A stretch of 64,000 nucleotides of DNA from Amycolatopsis anabasis (GTDB lineage Bacteria > Actinomycetota > Actinomycetes > Mycobacteriales > Pseudonocardiaceae), in the NCBI RefSeq assembly GCF_009765355.1, contig NZ_VTHK01000003.1, positions 1 through 64,000 of the forward strand. The letters run 5' to 3'. Position 1 is the stretch's first letter, and every line of letters starts with the position of its first letter. Shown one piece after another: positions 44,102-53,491 of this stretch. The position numbers and the translations under genes were made by a program. The notes beneath the pieces were generated by a model. The model saw only the letters and a list, made by a program, of their open reading frames with translations, was not told where the DNA came from and did no database searches.

Positions 44102-46120
44102 ATGAACTCGCCCAACAAGGGCCTGGCCGAACGGTCCCCGGAGAAGGCCGGTGCTTCCACGGTCTACCGGGCTCGCCGGGTTCTCGCGATCCGCGCGTTC
44201 CGGCGGTTGTGGGGTGTCACCTACCTGTGCAGCATCGCCGACTGGCTGGCGATCCTCGGCCTGGTCGGCTTGATCACCAAGCTCAGCCAGGGCTACACCG
44301 TGCAGGCCTTCGCTTTCAGCGGGGTCGTGCTCACCCAGCTGGTACCCGGTCTGCTCTTCGCGCCCCTCGGCGGGATCCTGGCCGACCGGTTCGACCGGCG
44401 GAAGATCATGATCGGCTGCGATCTGCTGCGGTGCGGGCTGATGCTGTCGATCGCGCTCGCCGGTTCGCCGCTGTGGCTGTTCCTCGGCTACTTCCTGGTC
44501 GGCCTGTGCTCCACGATGTGGATCCCGGCCAAGGACGCCGCGGTGCCGAACCTGCTGCGCCGCCCCGATCAGGTGGAGACCGCGAACCAGCTCGGTCTGG
44601 TGATGACCTACGGGGTCGCGGTGATCACCGGCGCGGGCCTGTACGCGCTGATCACCAGCCTGGACACCACGCTGCACCTGCCGGTCCCGTTCACCGACCT
44701 GGAACTGGCCAAGATCATCGTGGTGGTCAACGGCCTGCTCTACCTGGCCAGCGCGATCCTGGTCGCCACCCGGATCCCCGAGCTTTCGCTGCGTGACGTG
44801 CATCCGGCGCCTGGCGCGGGGACCGCCGCCGTGCGCGAGCCCGGCGCGGGGGCGCGGGGCATGGTGCGGGACGGGCTGCGGTTCGTCCGGGGCACTCCCC
44901 TGGTCCGCGGGCTGCTGATCGGCGCGGCCGGGGCCTTCGCCGCCGCCGGTGCGGTCGTCGGTTCGGCCCTGCCGTACGCGGTGAGCCTCGGCGGCGGCGA
45001 CGGGACGTTCGCCATGCTGTTCGTCGCGGTCTTCCTCGGCCTGGCCGGTGGCATGGTCCTGCTGCCGAAACTGGCGCGCCGGTTGCCGCACGAACGGATC
45101 TTCGGCCTGGCGATCGTCGTCGCGGGCGCCGCGCTGGCGGTGGTGGCGATCGCCCCCGTGCTCGCGGTCGCGCTGCCCGCGGTCGCGGCGGTGGGCGCCG
45201 GAGCGGGCGGCGCGTTCCTGACCGGGGTGACGATCATCGGCACCCGGGTCGACGACGCGATCCGGGGACGGATCAACGCGCTCTACCAGTCGCTGTTGAA
45301 GGTGATCCTCGGCCTCGCGACGATCGCGGTGCCGCTGCTCGTCGGCTGGCTGCACCGGCCGGTGCTCCGGCTGGGCGGGCAGGAGATCGCCTTCGACGGC
45401 AGCCGTCCGGTGCTGCTCGGCGGCGCCCTGCTGGCGACGGTCCTCGGGCTGGTCGCCTACCGGCAGATGGATTCCCGGCGCGGGCAACCGATCCTCAGCG
45501 ATCTGCGCCGCGTGCTCACCCTCCGGCCGCCCCGCACCAGCGGGCTGCTCATCGCGATCGAGGGCACCACGACCGTGGACACCGCGGGCCAGGCGACCAG
45601 GCTCGCGGAATGGCTCAGCGCGGGGCCGCGCAAGGTGGTGCTCGCGGCCGATCCGGCGCTCGACGACCCGCGGTGGCGCGGACTCTTGTCCAACCGCACG
45701 CTTTCCGGCGCGCGAGCCCGCGCGCTGGCCGCCGCGGCGGTGCGGGCGGAGACCGTGGAGCGCGCCGTCCGCCCGGCGCTGGACTCCGGCGCGATCGTGG
45801 TGATGGAACGGTTCGTGGATTCCCCGCTCGCGCAGTGGTCCGCCGCCGCGGGACTGGACCTGCGCGATCTCGAAGACCTCGCCGACTGGGCGACCAGCGT
45901 GCTGCGGCCCGACCTCACCGTGCTGCTCGACACCGCCGGGGAATCGGCGCCGCGGAACGAGCCCCGGGATTCGTGGACCGTGCCCGGCCTGCTCGCCGAA
46001 CTGGCCGTCGCGAATCCGGATCGCTATATCGTGGTGGACGCCGACGGCACCGCGGACGAGGTGGCCGAGCGCGTGCGGACCGGCGTGCGCGCCGCGCTGG
46101 CGGACCTCGCGGGGAACTGA
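44102..46120 (+). CDS. MFS transporter fused to a degenerate thymidylate-kinase domain
   Basis: A 672-aa protein: residues about 25-455 are a 12-helix MFS domain (PLGGILADRFDRRKIMIGCD is the loop 2-3 motif), and about 480-672 align with dTMP kinase (FIAFEGGDGAGKTTQ in active kinases). Here the equivalent is LIAIEGTTTVDTAGQATRL: every P-loop glycine and the lysine are replaced. The DRY/F motif is ERFVDSPLAQ and the downstream LRPDLTVLLDT block persists. MFS-dTMP-kinase fusions are known in actinobacteria; here ATP use looks impossible, so the domain may be regulatory or structural. ATG 44102 has only a weak ribosome site. Confidence 0.85.
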   Translation: MNSPNKGLAERSPEKAGASTVYRARRVLAIRAFRRLWGVTYLCSIADWLAILGLVGLITKLSQGYTVQAFAFSGVVLTQLVPGLLFAPLGGILADRFDRRKIMIGCDLLRCGLMLSIALAGSPLWLFLGYFLVGLCSTMWIPAKDAAVPNLLRRPDQVETANQLGLVMTYGVAVITGAGLYALITSLDTTLHLPVPFTDLELAKIIVVVNGLLYLASAILVATRIPELSLRDVHPAPGAGTAAVREPGAGARGMVRDGLRFVRGTPLVRGLLIGAAGAFAAAGAVVGSALPYAVSLGGGDGTFAMLFVAVFLGLAGGMVLLPKLARRLPHERIFGLAIVVAGAALAVVAIAPVLAVALPAVAAVGAGAGGAFLTGVTIIGTRVDDAIRGRINALYQSLLKVILGLATIAVPLLVGWLHRPVLRLGGQEIAFDGSRPVLLGGALLATVLGLVAYRQMDSRRGQPILSDLRRVLTLRPPRTSGLLIAIEGTTTVDTAGQATRLAEWLSAGPRKVVLAADPALDDPRWRGLLSNRTLSGARARALAAAAVRAETVERAVRPALDSGAIVVMERFVDSPLAQWSAAAGLDLRDLEDLADWATSVLRPDLTVLLDTAGESAPRNEPRDSWTVPGLLAELAVANPDRYIVVDADGTADEVAERVRTGVRAALADLAGN

Positions 46121-46127
46121 GCGCTCG

Positions 46128-47243
46128 TCATTTCCCGCTCTGCAACGCCTTCCACGTGTTGGCGCCCACGATGCCGTCCGCGCCGAGCCCCCGCGCGCCC
46201 TGGTAGCTCTTGACCGCCGCGGTCGTCTTCGGACCGAACTGGCCGTCCACGTTCAGGGCCGCGCCGACGGCCGCGTTGAGCGCCCGCTGCACCCGGGACA
46301 CGGCCTCACCGGACGAACCGTCCTGGACCTGCGGCGTGGCGCCGCGCGACAGCAACGCGGTCCACGTGTGCGCGTCCACCACCCCGGTCGACGGCAGCCC
46401 GATCTTCGCCTGGAACTGCTTGGCGGCGCTCGTGGTCCCCGCGTCGAACGTGCCGCTCGGATCACCGGCCCCGGTGTCGTGACCGGCCGCCCGCAGCAGG
46501 CATTGCGCCGCCTTCACCTCGGGCCCGGCGGCCCCGCCGTCCAGCCGCGGGTAGGCGGCGAAGTCGAGCCGCACCCCGCCGCAGCCGCGCAGCCCGGCGA
46601 CCAGATCCGCCGCGGCCCGCTGCCCCTTGGCCACCGCGTCCGCGTTGTCCTGGATCGGGGCGGCCTTGACCCCGGGGAAGACGATGTAGTCGACGACCTT
46701 GCCGGACACCCCGCCGGAGCGGGGATCGGGATTGATCCCGAGCGCCTTCGCCAGGGCGTAGGAACCTTCGCCGATCGCATCGTTCGGTCCCACGTCGCCC
46801 ACCACCGCGTAGGCGACACGTCCCTGGTAGACCACCGCGGCCACGGTGCCGCCGGTGATCCCGGACCGGCTGCAGCTCCAGGTCGAACTGATGCCGGGCA
46901 CCACGATGTACGGCAACTTCTCGGCGTTCAGCGGTTTCCCGTCCGACTGCGACCACGCGGTCTGGTTCTGCCAGGACGGATCGGTGGAGGCGTTGCACTT
47001 CTCGGTGCGCTGCCCGTCGCAGTCGACGGTCATCCCGGACCGCCAGTGCACGGCGTTCCCGGTGGCGCAGACCGGAATCGTGCGGGAACCACCACTGCGC
47101 TCGGCGTACTTGCCGTTCGAAACCTGCTGGGTGCAGCTCCGGACGGCACCGCTCAACTGCTCGCCGGTCGGCGGATCGGCCGCCGCGGCCCGGCCACCGA
47201 CGAACAGTCCACTGAGGACGATCAGCAGCGCGGGAATGCACAT
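46128..47243 (-). CDS. Secreted GH75-type chitosanase with peptidoglycan-binding domains
   Basis: A 371-aa exported enzyme: signal peptide (cleavage near RAAA-AD, residue 23), glycoside hydrolase 75 chitosanase domain (about 25-225) with YAVVGDVGPNDAIGEGSYAL carrying the Asp/Glu catalytic candidates, then two peptidoglycan-binding repeats (PRLDGGAAGPEVKAAQCLL and LNVDGQFGPKTTAAVKSYQ). ATG 47243 lacks a good ribosome site. The 285 bp upstream hold nothing recognisable besides possible promoter sequence. Confidence 0.85.
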   Translation of the reverse strand: MCIPALLIVLSGLFVGGRAAAADPPTGEQLSGAVRSCTQQVSNGKYAERSGGSRTIPVCATGNAVHWRSGMTVDCDGQRTEKCNASTDPSWQNQTAWSQSDGKPLNAEKLPYIVVPGISSTWSCSRSGITGGTVAAVVYQGRVAYAVVGDVGPNDAIGEGSYALAKALGINPDPRSGGVSGKVVDYIVFPGVKAAPIQDNADAVAKGQRAAADLVAGLRGCGGVRLDFAAYPRLDGGAAGPEVKAAQCLLRAAGHDTGAGDPSGTFDAGTTSAAKQFQAKIGLPSTGVVDAHTWTALLSRGATPQVQDGSSGEAVSRVQRALNAAVGAALNVDGQFGPKTTAAVKSYQGARGLGADGIVGANTWKALQSGK

Positions 47244-47528
47244 TCGCCCGACAGAGCGGCTGATTACTGGAGTGGACCGCGAACTCGCTCCGGGGAACTC
47301 GCCGGCCGGAGGCCCCGCTATCGCGGCGGCAGGGCGCCCCACAGCAAGAAGTCGAGCGTGGCTCGCCAGGGAGCGCCCTGTCGACGTGATCGCGGAGCGA
47401 GTTCTCGGACGGGCACTGAAGTGCATGGCCAATCCCTACCGCAATCATCCGGCGTTGTCTGCGCCCAATAGCGAAAACGACTCGGGTCGAACGGAATGGC
47501 TCCGCGAATTTGGCGAAATGTTGGCGAA

Positions 47529-50468
47529 TCAGCTGGCGCTGGACCAGTTCCGGGTCTGCGCCAGGGCGTGCTCCACGTCCTGGCTGAACCAGCGCATGGA
47601 CAGGGCGTCGAACAGGTCCAGCGCGGCGCGGAGCGCGTGTTCCGCCTGGACCCAGCGGCCGGTACGGACGCACAGCCCGCCCAGGCTGCGCAGGGCGTAC
47701 GCCTGGCCCCGGCGGTCGCCGAGCGCATCGAAGACCTCCCGGCAACGGTCCAGCGCGGCCGCCGCCTGGTCGTATTCGCGAAGCTGGGCGTGCAGGTCGG
47801 CGAGGCTGCGCAGCGAATAGGCGGCGGCGTGCCGGTGGCCGTGCTCGGTGAACAGTTCCAGCGAACGCTCCAGATTCCGCCGCGACTCGTCGAGTTCGCC
47901 GGTGTAGCGCCGCACTTCGCCGAGGCTGCGCAGCACGTGCGCCTCCCAGTGGGCGTCGCCGGTTTCGCGGGCTCCGGTCAGCGCCTCCGCCAGCAGCGCC
48001 GCCGCCCGCCCGTACCGGCCGGCCCGGCGCAGCACGTCGGCCAGGCGTTTCCGGGCGACGATCGCCCCGCGCCGGTCGCCCGAGGTGCGGTAGAGCCGCA
48101 GGGCCTCGGTGAACCGGACCTCGGCCTCGGCGAACTCGCCCGCGTCGTGCAGGATGCCGCCCAGCTGGTCCAGCGCGGCGGCCCGCACCCGGTCGTCCGC
48201 GGCGATCTCGAGCGCCTGGGCCAGCCGCTGCCGCGCTTCGCCCGCCCGGCCGGTTTCGGCGAGCACATCGGATTCGGTGATCAGGGTCCGCGCCAGCTGG
48301 TCACCGTCGCCGAGCAGGCGGAACCGGCGCACCGCCGCGTTCAGGTAACGCAGCGCGCTGGCCACCTGCGCCTGCTGCCAGCGCATCTCCCCCAGCCGCC
48401 GCAGGCTGGTCGCCTCCGCCCGCGCGTCACCCGAGCGCCGGGCCGCCCACGCGGCCAGCACGGTCACCTTGCGCGCCGACGCCGAGCCCGGCCGGACCCG
48501 CGCGACCTCGGCGAACGCGTCGGCCAGCCGCCACGCGCGGTCCCACCACCCCAGTTGGAGCGCGCCCCCGACAACGGCGAGCACGTTGTCCTCCTCGGCC
48601 GTGCACCAGAGCGCCGGGCGGCTCAGCGCCTCGGTCGCGGCACCGGTGAAGAAGTCGAGCATCCGGATCAGGGCCGGTCTCGCCTCCTCGGGCTCGGCCT
48701 TCTCCCGGGCGAACTCGGCGATCAGCTCGTGCGGCTGGTACCGGACCTCGCCGAAGTCGTCCCGCCCGCGCACCTGCAGCAACTGGGCCTCGACCAGCGC
48801 TTCGGCGACCTCGACGCCCGTCCGCGCGGGGACGTCGAGCAACCGCGCCATTCCGGTGCGGGAGATCGCGGGCAACCGCACCGCGCCCAGCAACCGCAGG
48901 GCCTGCCGGGTCTGGTCGGTGCATTCGGCGTAGCTGACCTCGATCGTCGCGCGCACGTCGAGGTCACCGGCCCGGAGTTCGGCCAGCCGGGACCGGCCCT
49001 CGCCGATCCTCGTCACGAGTTCGCCGACGGTCTCGTGCGGGCGCGCGGCGAGTTTCGCGCCGACGATCCGCACCGCGAGCGGCAGCCCCGCGCACAGCCG
49101 GAGCAGCCGCCGCGCGGCCGCGGGTTCGGCCGCCAGCCGCTCCGCCCCGCTGATCGCCGCCAGCAGCTGCCGGGCCTCGGCTTCGGCGAACGCCTCGACC
49201 GGGATGGTCCGCGCCCCGGCGAGCCCCAGCAGTCGCCGCCGCGAGGTGACCAGCACGCCGCAGCCCGCGCCGGCCGGGAGCAGGGCCCGGACCTGGGCCT
49301 CGCCGCGGGCGTCGTCGAGCAGCACCAGCACCCGGGCGTCCGCGGTGCGGGTCCGCCACAGCTGCTGGCGCTCGACGAAACCGTGCGGGATCGACTCCTC
49401 GGCCACGCCGAGGGCGAGCAGGAACCGGCGCAGCACCTCGGCGGGCTGACCGGGCTCCCCGGCGAGGTCGGCCACCACCTGACCGTCGGCGAACTCCCGC
49501 CGGACGAGGTGCGCCGCGTGCACCGCGAGGGTGCTCTTGCCGATCCCGCCGGGACCGCTGAGCGCGACCACCCGGGGCCCGGGCCCGGTCAGCGCGGCGT
49601 GCATGCGCTCGAGCAGGTCACCGCGGCCGGTGAAATCGGCGAGCCGCGCGGGCACCTGAGCGGGTCCCGCGGGCGGGAACCTGGCGGCGACGGTGAGCTC
49701 GGGCCGGATCCGGTCCCGCGCCTGGCACAGCCGGGCGCCCGGGGCGATCCCGGCCGCCTCGAGCGCGGCCCGCGTGGTCTCGAACGCGTCCCGGGCCTCC
49801 CGGTTGCGGCCCGCCTCGACGAGCGCCTCCACCAGCAGGGCCGCGAAGTTCTCCGCAGTGGCGTCCCGGTTGAGCTGTTCGGTGAGGCCGCCGATCACCT
49901 CGGTGACCTCGCCCAGCGCGAGGTCCACCTCGAACCGACGTTCCAGCGCGGCCAGCCGCCGCTGCTCGAGCATTCCGGCGTAACCGGCGAGCACCGGGCC
50001 GCGACCGGTGTCCTGCAGGGCCGCTCCCCGCCACAGCCCGAGGCCCGAGCGCAGCAGCTCGCTCGCCTCCCCCAGATCGCCCTGCGCGGCCGCGCGCTTG
50101 CCCGCGTCGGTCAGCCGGAGGAACTCGGCCGCGTCCAGTTCGCCTTCGGACAGAACCAGGGTGTAGCAGCCGTGCCGGGTGCGGACCACGTGGTCCGGGG
50201 AGCGCGCGGGCAGCTCGGGCCGGAGCAGTTTGCGCAGCGTGGAGACCCGGCCCTGGAGCACCGCGTCGCTGGTCCCGGGCGGGGTGCCGGACCACAGTTC
50301 ACCGGCCAGCGTCTCGGTGGTCACCGGCTGGTTCGGCATGCTCAGCAGTGCCGCGAGCACGGTCCGGACCTGCCGTGGCCCGACCGGTGCCCCCGACACC
50401 AGCGTGGAACCGAGAATCCCGTACCGCACGTGCACCGCCGTGAGTTCGCGTTCTGTGCAGCACAGCAT
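47529..50468 (-). CDS. AfsR/SARP-family regulator with NB-ARC and TPR domains
   Basis: A 979-aa signalling regulator. N-terminal winged-helix DNA-binding domain (about 10-95) and bacterial transcriptional activation domain (about 100-245), an NB-ARC ATPase with Walker A GPGGIGKST near residue 305 and VLVLLDDARGE, then a C-terminal TPR array (about 640-970) with repeated ALRLYRTSGDRRGA-like units. Such proteins often switch on secondary-metabolite or extracellular-enzyme genes; here its neighbours are chitosanase and phospholipase-D-like genes. The start (ATG 50468) is uncertain; GTG 50435 or 50429 could serve. Confidence 0.88.
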   Translation of the reverse strand: MLCCTERELTAVHVRYGILGSTLVSGAPVGPRQVRTVLAALLSMPNQPVTTETLAGELWSGTPPGTSDAVLQGRVSTLRKLLRPELPARSPDHVVRTRHGCYTLVLSEGELDAAEFLRLTDAGKRAAAQGDLGEASELLRSGLGLWRGAALQDTGRGPVLAGYAGMLEQRRLAALERRFEVDLALGEVTEVIGGLTEQLNRDATAENFAALLVEALVEAGRNREARDAFETTRAALEAAGIAPGARLCQARDRIRPELTVAARFPPAGPAQVPARLADFTGRGDLLERMHAALTGPGPRVVALSGPGGIGKSTLAVHAAHLVRREFADGQVVADLAGEPGQPAEVLRRFLLALGVAEESIPHGFVERQQLWRTRTADARVLVLLDDARGEAQVRALLPAGAGCGVLVTSRRRLLGLAGARTIPVEAFAEAEARQLLAAISGAERLAAEPAAARRLLRLCAGLPLAVRIVGAKLAARPHETVGELVTRIGEGRSRLAELRAGDLDVRATIEVSYAECTDQTRQALRLLGAVRLPAISRTGMARLLDVPARTGVEVAEALVEAQLLQVRGRDDFGEVRYQPHELIAEFAREKAEPEEARPALIRMLDFFTGAATEALSRPALWCTAEEDNVLAVVGGALQLGWWDRAWRLADAFAEVARVRPGSASARKVTVLAAWAARRSGDARAEATSLRRLGEMRWQQAQVASALRYLNAAVRRFRLLGDGDQLARTLITESDVLAETGRAGEARQRLAQALEIAADDRVRAAALDQLGGILHDAGEFAEAEVRFTEALRLYRTSGDRRGAIVARKRLADVLRRAGRYGRAAALLAEALTGARETGDAHWEAHVLRSLGEVRRYTGELDESRRNLERSLELFTEHGHRHAAAYSLRSLADLHAQLREYDQAAAALDRCREVFDALGDRRGQAYALRSLGGLCVRTGRWVQAEHALRAALDLFDALSMRWFSQDVEHALAQTRNWSSAS

Positions 50469-50541
50469 CGGGGCTTGTCGGCCGGAGCGCAAGCGACTCC
50501 GGCCGATTTACGCGGTTCACTCAGCTCACGGGCAAGGCCCC

Positions 50542-51729
50542 TCATCGGGCTTCGGACGGGTGCACTTGGCCCGGCTCCAGATCTTCGCGAAATTGTCGGC
50601 GAATCCACTGCTGAATTTCGTCATTGGTCCGCAACGCGGCGCCGGAAAGATTGTGCGAACCGCTGAACACGATCGACCGGCCCGGAGTCTCGTTGTAGTG
50701 CCCGCGGTAGCTCATGTACTTGGAGTGGATGCTGACCTTGCGGCCGTCGATGTTGTCGGCGTCGTTGTCCAGATAGCGTTTGAGCGCGATGTTCGGCTTG
50801 CCCTTGAGCTTCGCGAGGTTGTCCGGGCCCATCGCGTCGTAGACGATCCGGACCTGGCAGCCCAGCCGGGCGATCCGCACGATCTGGTCGACCACGACCG
50901 TGCGGCTGTCCGCGATGTTCGCCTGCGCGATGTCCAGCGAGCAGCCGGGTTCGGCCTTGGTGATGTACTTCAGCAACTGCGCGTAGGTGTCCGTGGCGAA
51001 CTCTTCCGAGGTTCCGCCGCTGGAATCGGCACGCGGCGAAAGGTACGAGGTCACCAAACTGTCCGGCGATTTGTGGTACCCGCCGGAGTTGAAGTAGTCG
51101 TTGTTCTTGCGCTGCCCCAGCATGCGATCCATGTGCTGGTGGTAGTAGCCGTAGAGATCGGCGTCCCCGGACATGATGATCGCGTGGTTGAACAGGTTTC
51201 CCTGGGAATGCGTCAGGTTGTGCGAGGCGACCGCGACGACGTCCTTGCGCCCCTCGGTTTCGGAGAACATCCACAGCTTGTCGTGGTTGATCGAATGGGG
51301 TTTCCCGCGGTTGGCGATGCACGCGGTGTTGTCGCCACCGGGTCCGCAGAACACCAGCTTGGTGAGGTTCGCGCCCTTCAGGATCTTGGTCGGCTCGTTG
51401 GCCGGATCGTCGTCCGCGCCGCCGTCGATCGCGATGCGCACGCGCACCCCGCGCGCCTGCGCGCGTTTGACGGCTTCGGCCACCGGCGTCCGCGTCCACG
51501 TGTAGACCGAGAAGTTGATCTCGGACCCGGCCGGGGCGCCGTCGACCAGCCGCACCAGGCGGGCCTCGATGCGGTGGTCGCGGTCGCCGTTGTCCGCGGG
51601 TTCGTTGAACACCGTTTCCATGGCGACCGCCGCCACCGGCTCGGCGGCGAGCGCGGGCGTGAACGCCGAACTCGCCACCGCGGCGGTGGCGGCCAGAATC
51701 GTGAGTCTGCGGAACAATCGTCTGGTCAC
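50542..51729 (-). CDS. Secreted phospholipase-D-superfamily protein
   Basis: A 395-aa exported protein with a signal peptide (RRLTILAATAAVASSAFTPA, ending near LAA) and two HKD-type motifs: HSINHDKLWMFSE and SIHSKYMSYRGHY, each followed by a conserved Ser/Asn (ASHNLTHSQGN, SGSHNLSGAA). Resembles actinomycete PLD-like secreted proteins of uncertain substrate. GTG 51729 is the first plausible start. Confidence 0.8.
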   Translation of the reverse strand: MTRRLFRRLTILAATAAVASSAFTPALAAEPVAAVAMETVFNEPADNGDRDHRIEARLVRLVDGAPAGSEINFSVYTWTRTPVAEAVKRAQARGVRVRIAIDGGADDDPANEPTKILKGANLTKLVFCGPGGDNTACIANRGKPHSINHDKLWMFSETEGRKDVVAVASHNLTHSQGNLFNHAIIMSGDADLYGYYHQHMDRMLGQRKNNDYFNSGGYHKSPDSLVTSYLSPRADSSGGTSEEFATDTYAQLLKYITKAEPGCSLDIAQANIADSRTVVVDQIVRIARLGCQVRIVYDAMGPDNLAKLKGKPNIALKRYLDNDADNIDGRKVSIHSKYMSYRGHYNETPGRSIVFSGSHNLSGAALRTNDEIQQWIRRQFREDLEPGQVHPSEAR

Positions 51730-51800
51730 CCTTACCAGACAACCACATGAGCGCCGTCTACGGCCAGGGTTCGTTGCCTGCCAACGAAAACCCAAAACTG

Positions 51801-52178
51801 TCAAGCCTGGAAACGGATCGAACCGCGCAGCGCCGGGCCGGTCGGGCTGGTGCAGCGCTGTTCGAAGCTCGCCTCCAGCGCGGTGAGCCGGTTTTCGGCG
51901 TTCCGTTCGATCCACTCGATGGTGAACTCGGCGTAGGCGTCCCCGCAGCCGAGGCCGTTGGAGACGACCAGCACCCCCGGACTGTCCGGATGCGTCTCGC
52001 GGTTGCGCGCATCGCGGTAGACACCGGGCCGCAGCGGCACGCGTCCCGCCGCGTTCAGCTCCACCCGGACGTAGTCCCGGCCGCCGTCACGGGAACCGTC
52101 CATTTTGACGACGTTCCCGTACTCCCAGATGTCCACTTCCGCGTCGGAAGCTTCCCAGTGACCGCCGCGGTCCGTCAC
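51801..52178 (-). CDS. Conserved hypothetical, probably 5'-truncated
   Basis: A 125-aa protein: beta-rich (VELNAAGRVPLRPGVYRDARN) ending in TALEASFEQRCTSPTGPALRG, a pattern I recall at the C-terminus of larger actinomycete exported proteins. There is no signal peptide. In-frame sequence continues upstream as FDFVAEPGAFP, homology-like, before a stop near 52225. GTG 52178 thus may not be the true start; a degraded longer gene is likely. No family named. Confidence 0.5.
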   Translation of the reverse strand: MTDRGGHWEASDAEVDIWEYGNVVKMDGSRDGGRDYVRVELNAAGRVPLRPGVYRDARNRETHPDSPGVLVVSNGLGCGDAYAEFTIEWIERNAENRLTALEASFEQRCTSPTGPALRGSIRFQA

Positions 52179-52267
52179 CGGAAACGCGCCCGGCTCCGCG
52201 ACGAAGTCGAAACCCCCTTTTCAAAGCCACCCGGATAAGGCGGCACCGCCAATCCTTCCACGATCAC

Positions 52268-52273
52268 TACAAT
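52268..52273 (+). promoter_or_regulatory. Leaderless -10 of the methyltransferase gene
   Basis: TACAAT with 7 nt (TTCGCGG) to GTG 52281. Confidence 0.6.
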
Positions 52274-52280
52274 TTCGCGG

Positions 52281-52898
52281 GTGACCAACGCCGCATACTT
52301 TTTCGACCGAACGGCCGAACGCTACGACGAGGACGGGTTCCACCACTTCGTCGCCGACCGGCTCGTCACCGGACTGAACGGGGTGCCTTCCCCGGAACTG
52401 GTGCTCGATGTCGCCACCGGCACCGGGGCCGCGGCGTTCGCGGCGGTGCGGCACCTGAACGCCCGGCGGGTCGTCGCCGTCGACATCGCACCGGCGATGA
52501 TCGACCGCGCGGTCGCCCGGGCCGCCGAACACGATCCGGGCGGGGTGATCGCCTGGCAGGTCGCCCCGGCGGTCCCCGCACCCGTCGAACCCGCGAGCGC
52601 GGACGTCGTGCTGTGCGCCTCCTCGCTGCACTTCCTGGGCACCGCCGCGCTGGCGGACTGGTTGCGCGTCCTGCGCCCCGGCGGCCGGGCGGCCTACACC
52701 CTGCCGAACGCGGCCACTTTCGCCCCGTCCGGCGCGTTCGCCGATCTGGTCGCCCGCGACCTGACGATCCCGGCGGACACCACCGAGGCGGCCGCGACCG
52801 CGACGAACGCGGGCTTCACGAACGCCACCGCCACCCTCCTGAAAACCCCCGGCGACCACCCCCGCACCGCCTTCCTCGTCCACGCCACCGCCCCGTGA
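52281..52898 (+). CDS. Class I SAM-dependent methyltransferase
   Basis: A 205-aa methyltransferase fold with motif I LVLDVATGTGAAAFAAV (residues about 40-56), an acidic VVAVDIAPAM after strand 2 and LRVLRPGGRAAYTLP for the post-motif region. Substrate unknown. Followed 17 bp later by the HhH-GPD gene, possibly cotranscribed. Confidence 0.88.
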   Translation: MTNAAYFFDRTAERYDEDGFHHFVADRLVTGLNGVPSPELVLDVATGTGAAAFAAVRHLNARRVVAVDIAPAMIDRAVARAAEHDPGGVIAWQVAPAVPAPVEPASADVVLCASSLHFLGTAALADWLRVLRPGGRAAYTLPNAATFAPSGAFADLVARDLTIPADTTEAAATATNAGFTNATATLLKTPGDHPRTAFLVHATAP

Positions 52899-52915
52899 CG
52901 TGCGAAGATGGCGTC

Positions 52916-53491
52916 ATGCCCAAAGCACTGCACCTGACCGGCGACGCCGAAGCCGACAAGTTGCTCAGCAAGGACCCCTTCGCCCTGCTGACGGGGATGC
53001 TGCTCGATCAGCAGATCGCGATGGAGGTCGCGTTCATCGGCCCCCGGAAGATCGCCGACCGCATGGACGGCTTCGACGTCCGCAAGATCGCCGAAGCCGA
53101 TCTCGACGAGTTCGTCGAGCTGTGCGTGACCCCTCCGGCGATCCACCGCTACGGCGGCTCCATGGCCCGGCGCGTGCACGCGCTCGCCCAGCACATCGTC
53201 GAGCACTACGACGGCAAGACCGACAAGATCTGGAAGGCGGGCAAGCCGGACGGCAACGAGGTCCTGAAACGCCTCAAGGCGTTGCCCGGCTACGGCGACC
53301 AGAAAGCCCGGATCTTCCTCGCGTTGCTCGGAAAGCAACGCGGCGTCCAGCCCGAGGGCTGGCGCGAGGCGGCCGGGGCCTACGGCGAGGAGGGGTCCCG
53401 CCGGTCGATCGCCGACGTGACCGACAAGGACACCCTGCAGGAGGTCCGCGACTTCAAGAAAGCCGCCAAGGCCGCCGCTAAGCAGGGTTGA
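52916..53491 (+). CDS. HhH-GPD base-excision DNA repair family protein
   Basis: A 191-aa protein with the helix-hairpin-helix of DNA glycosylases (LKRLKALPGYGDQKARIFLA) and an LLDQQIAMEVAFIGPRKIADR block like alkyl-base glycosylase relatives. The glycosylase aspartate is not at its usual place, so activity is uncertain. Its end overlaps cobB by 14 bp, tail to tail. Confidence 0.83.
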   Translation: MPKALHLTGDAEADKLLSKDPFALLTGMLLDQQIAMEVAFIGPRKIADRMDGFDVRKIAEADLDEFVELCVTPPAIHRYGGSMARRVHALAQHIVEHYDGKTDKIWKAGKPDGNEVLKRLKALPGYGDQKARIFLALLGKQRGVQPEGWREAAGAYGEEGSRRSIADVTDKDTLQEVRDFKKAAKAAAKQG

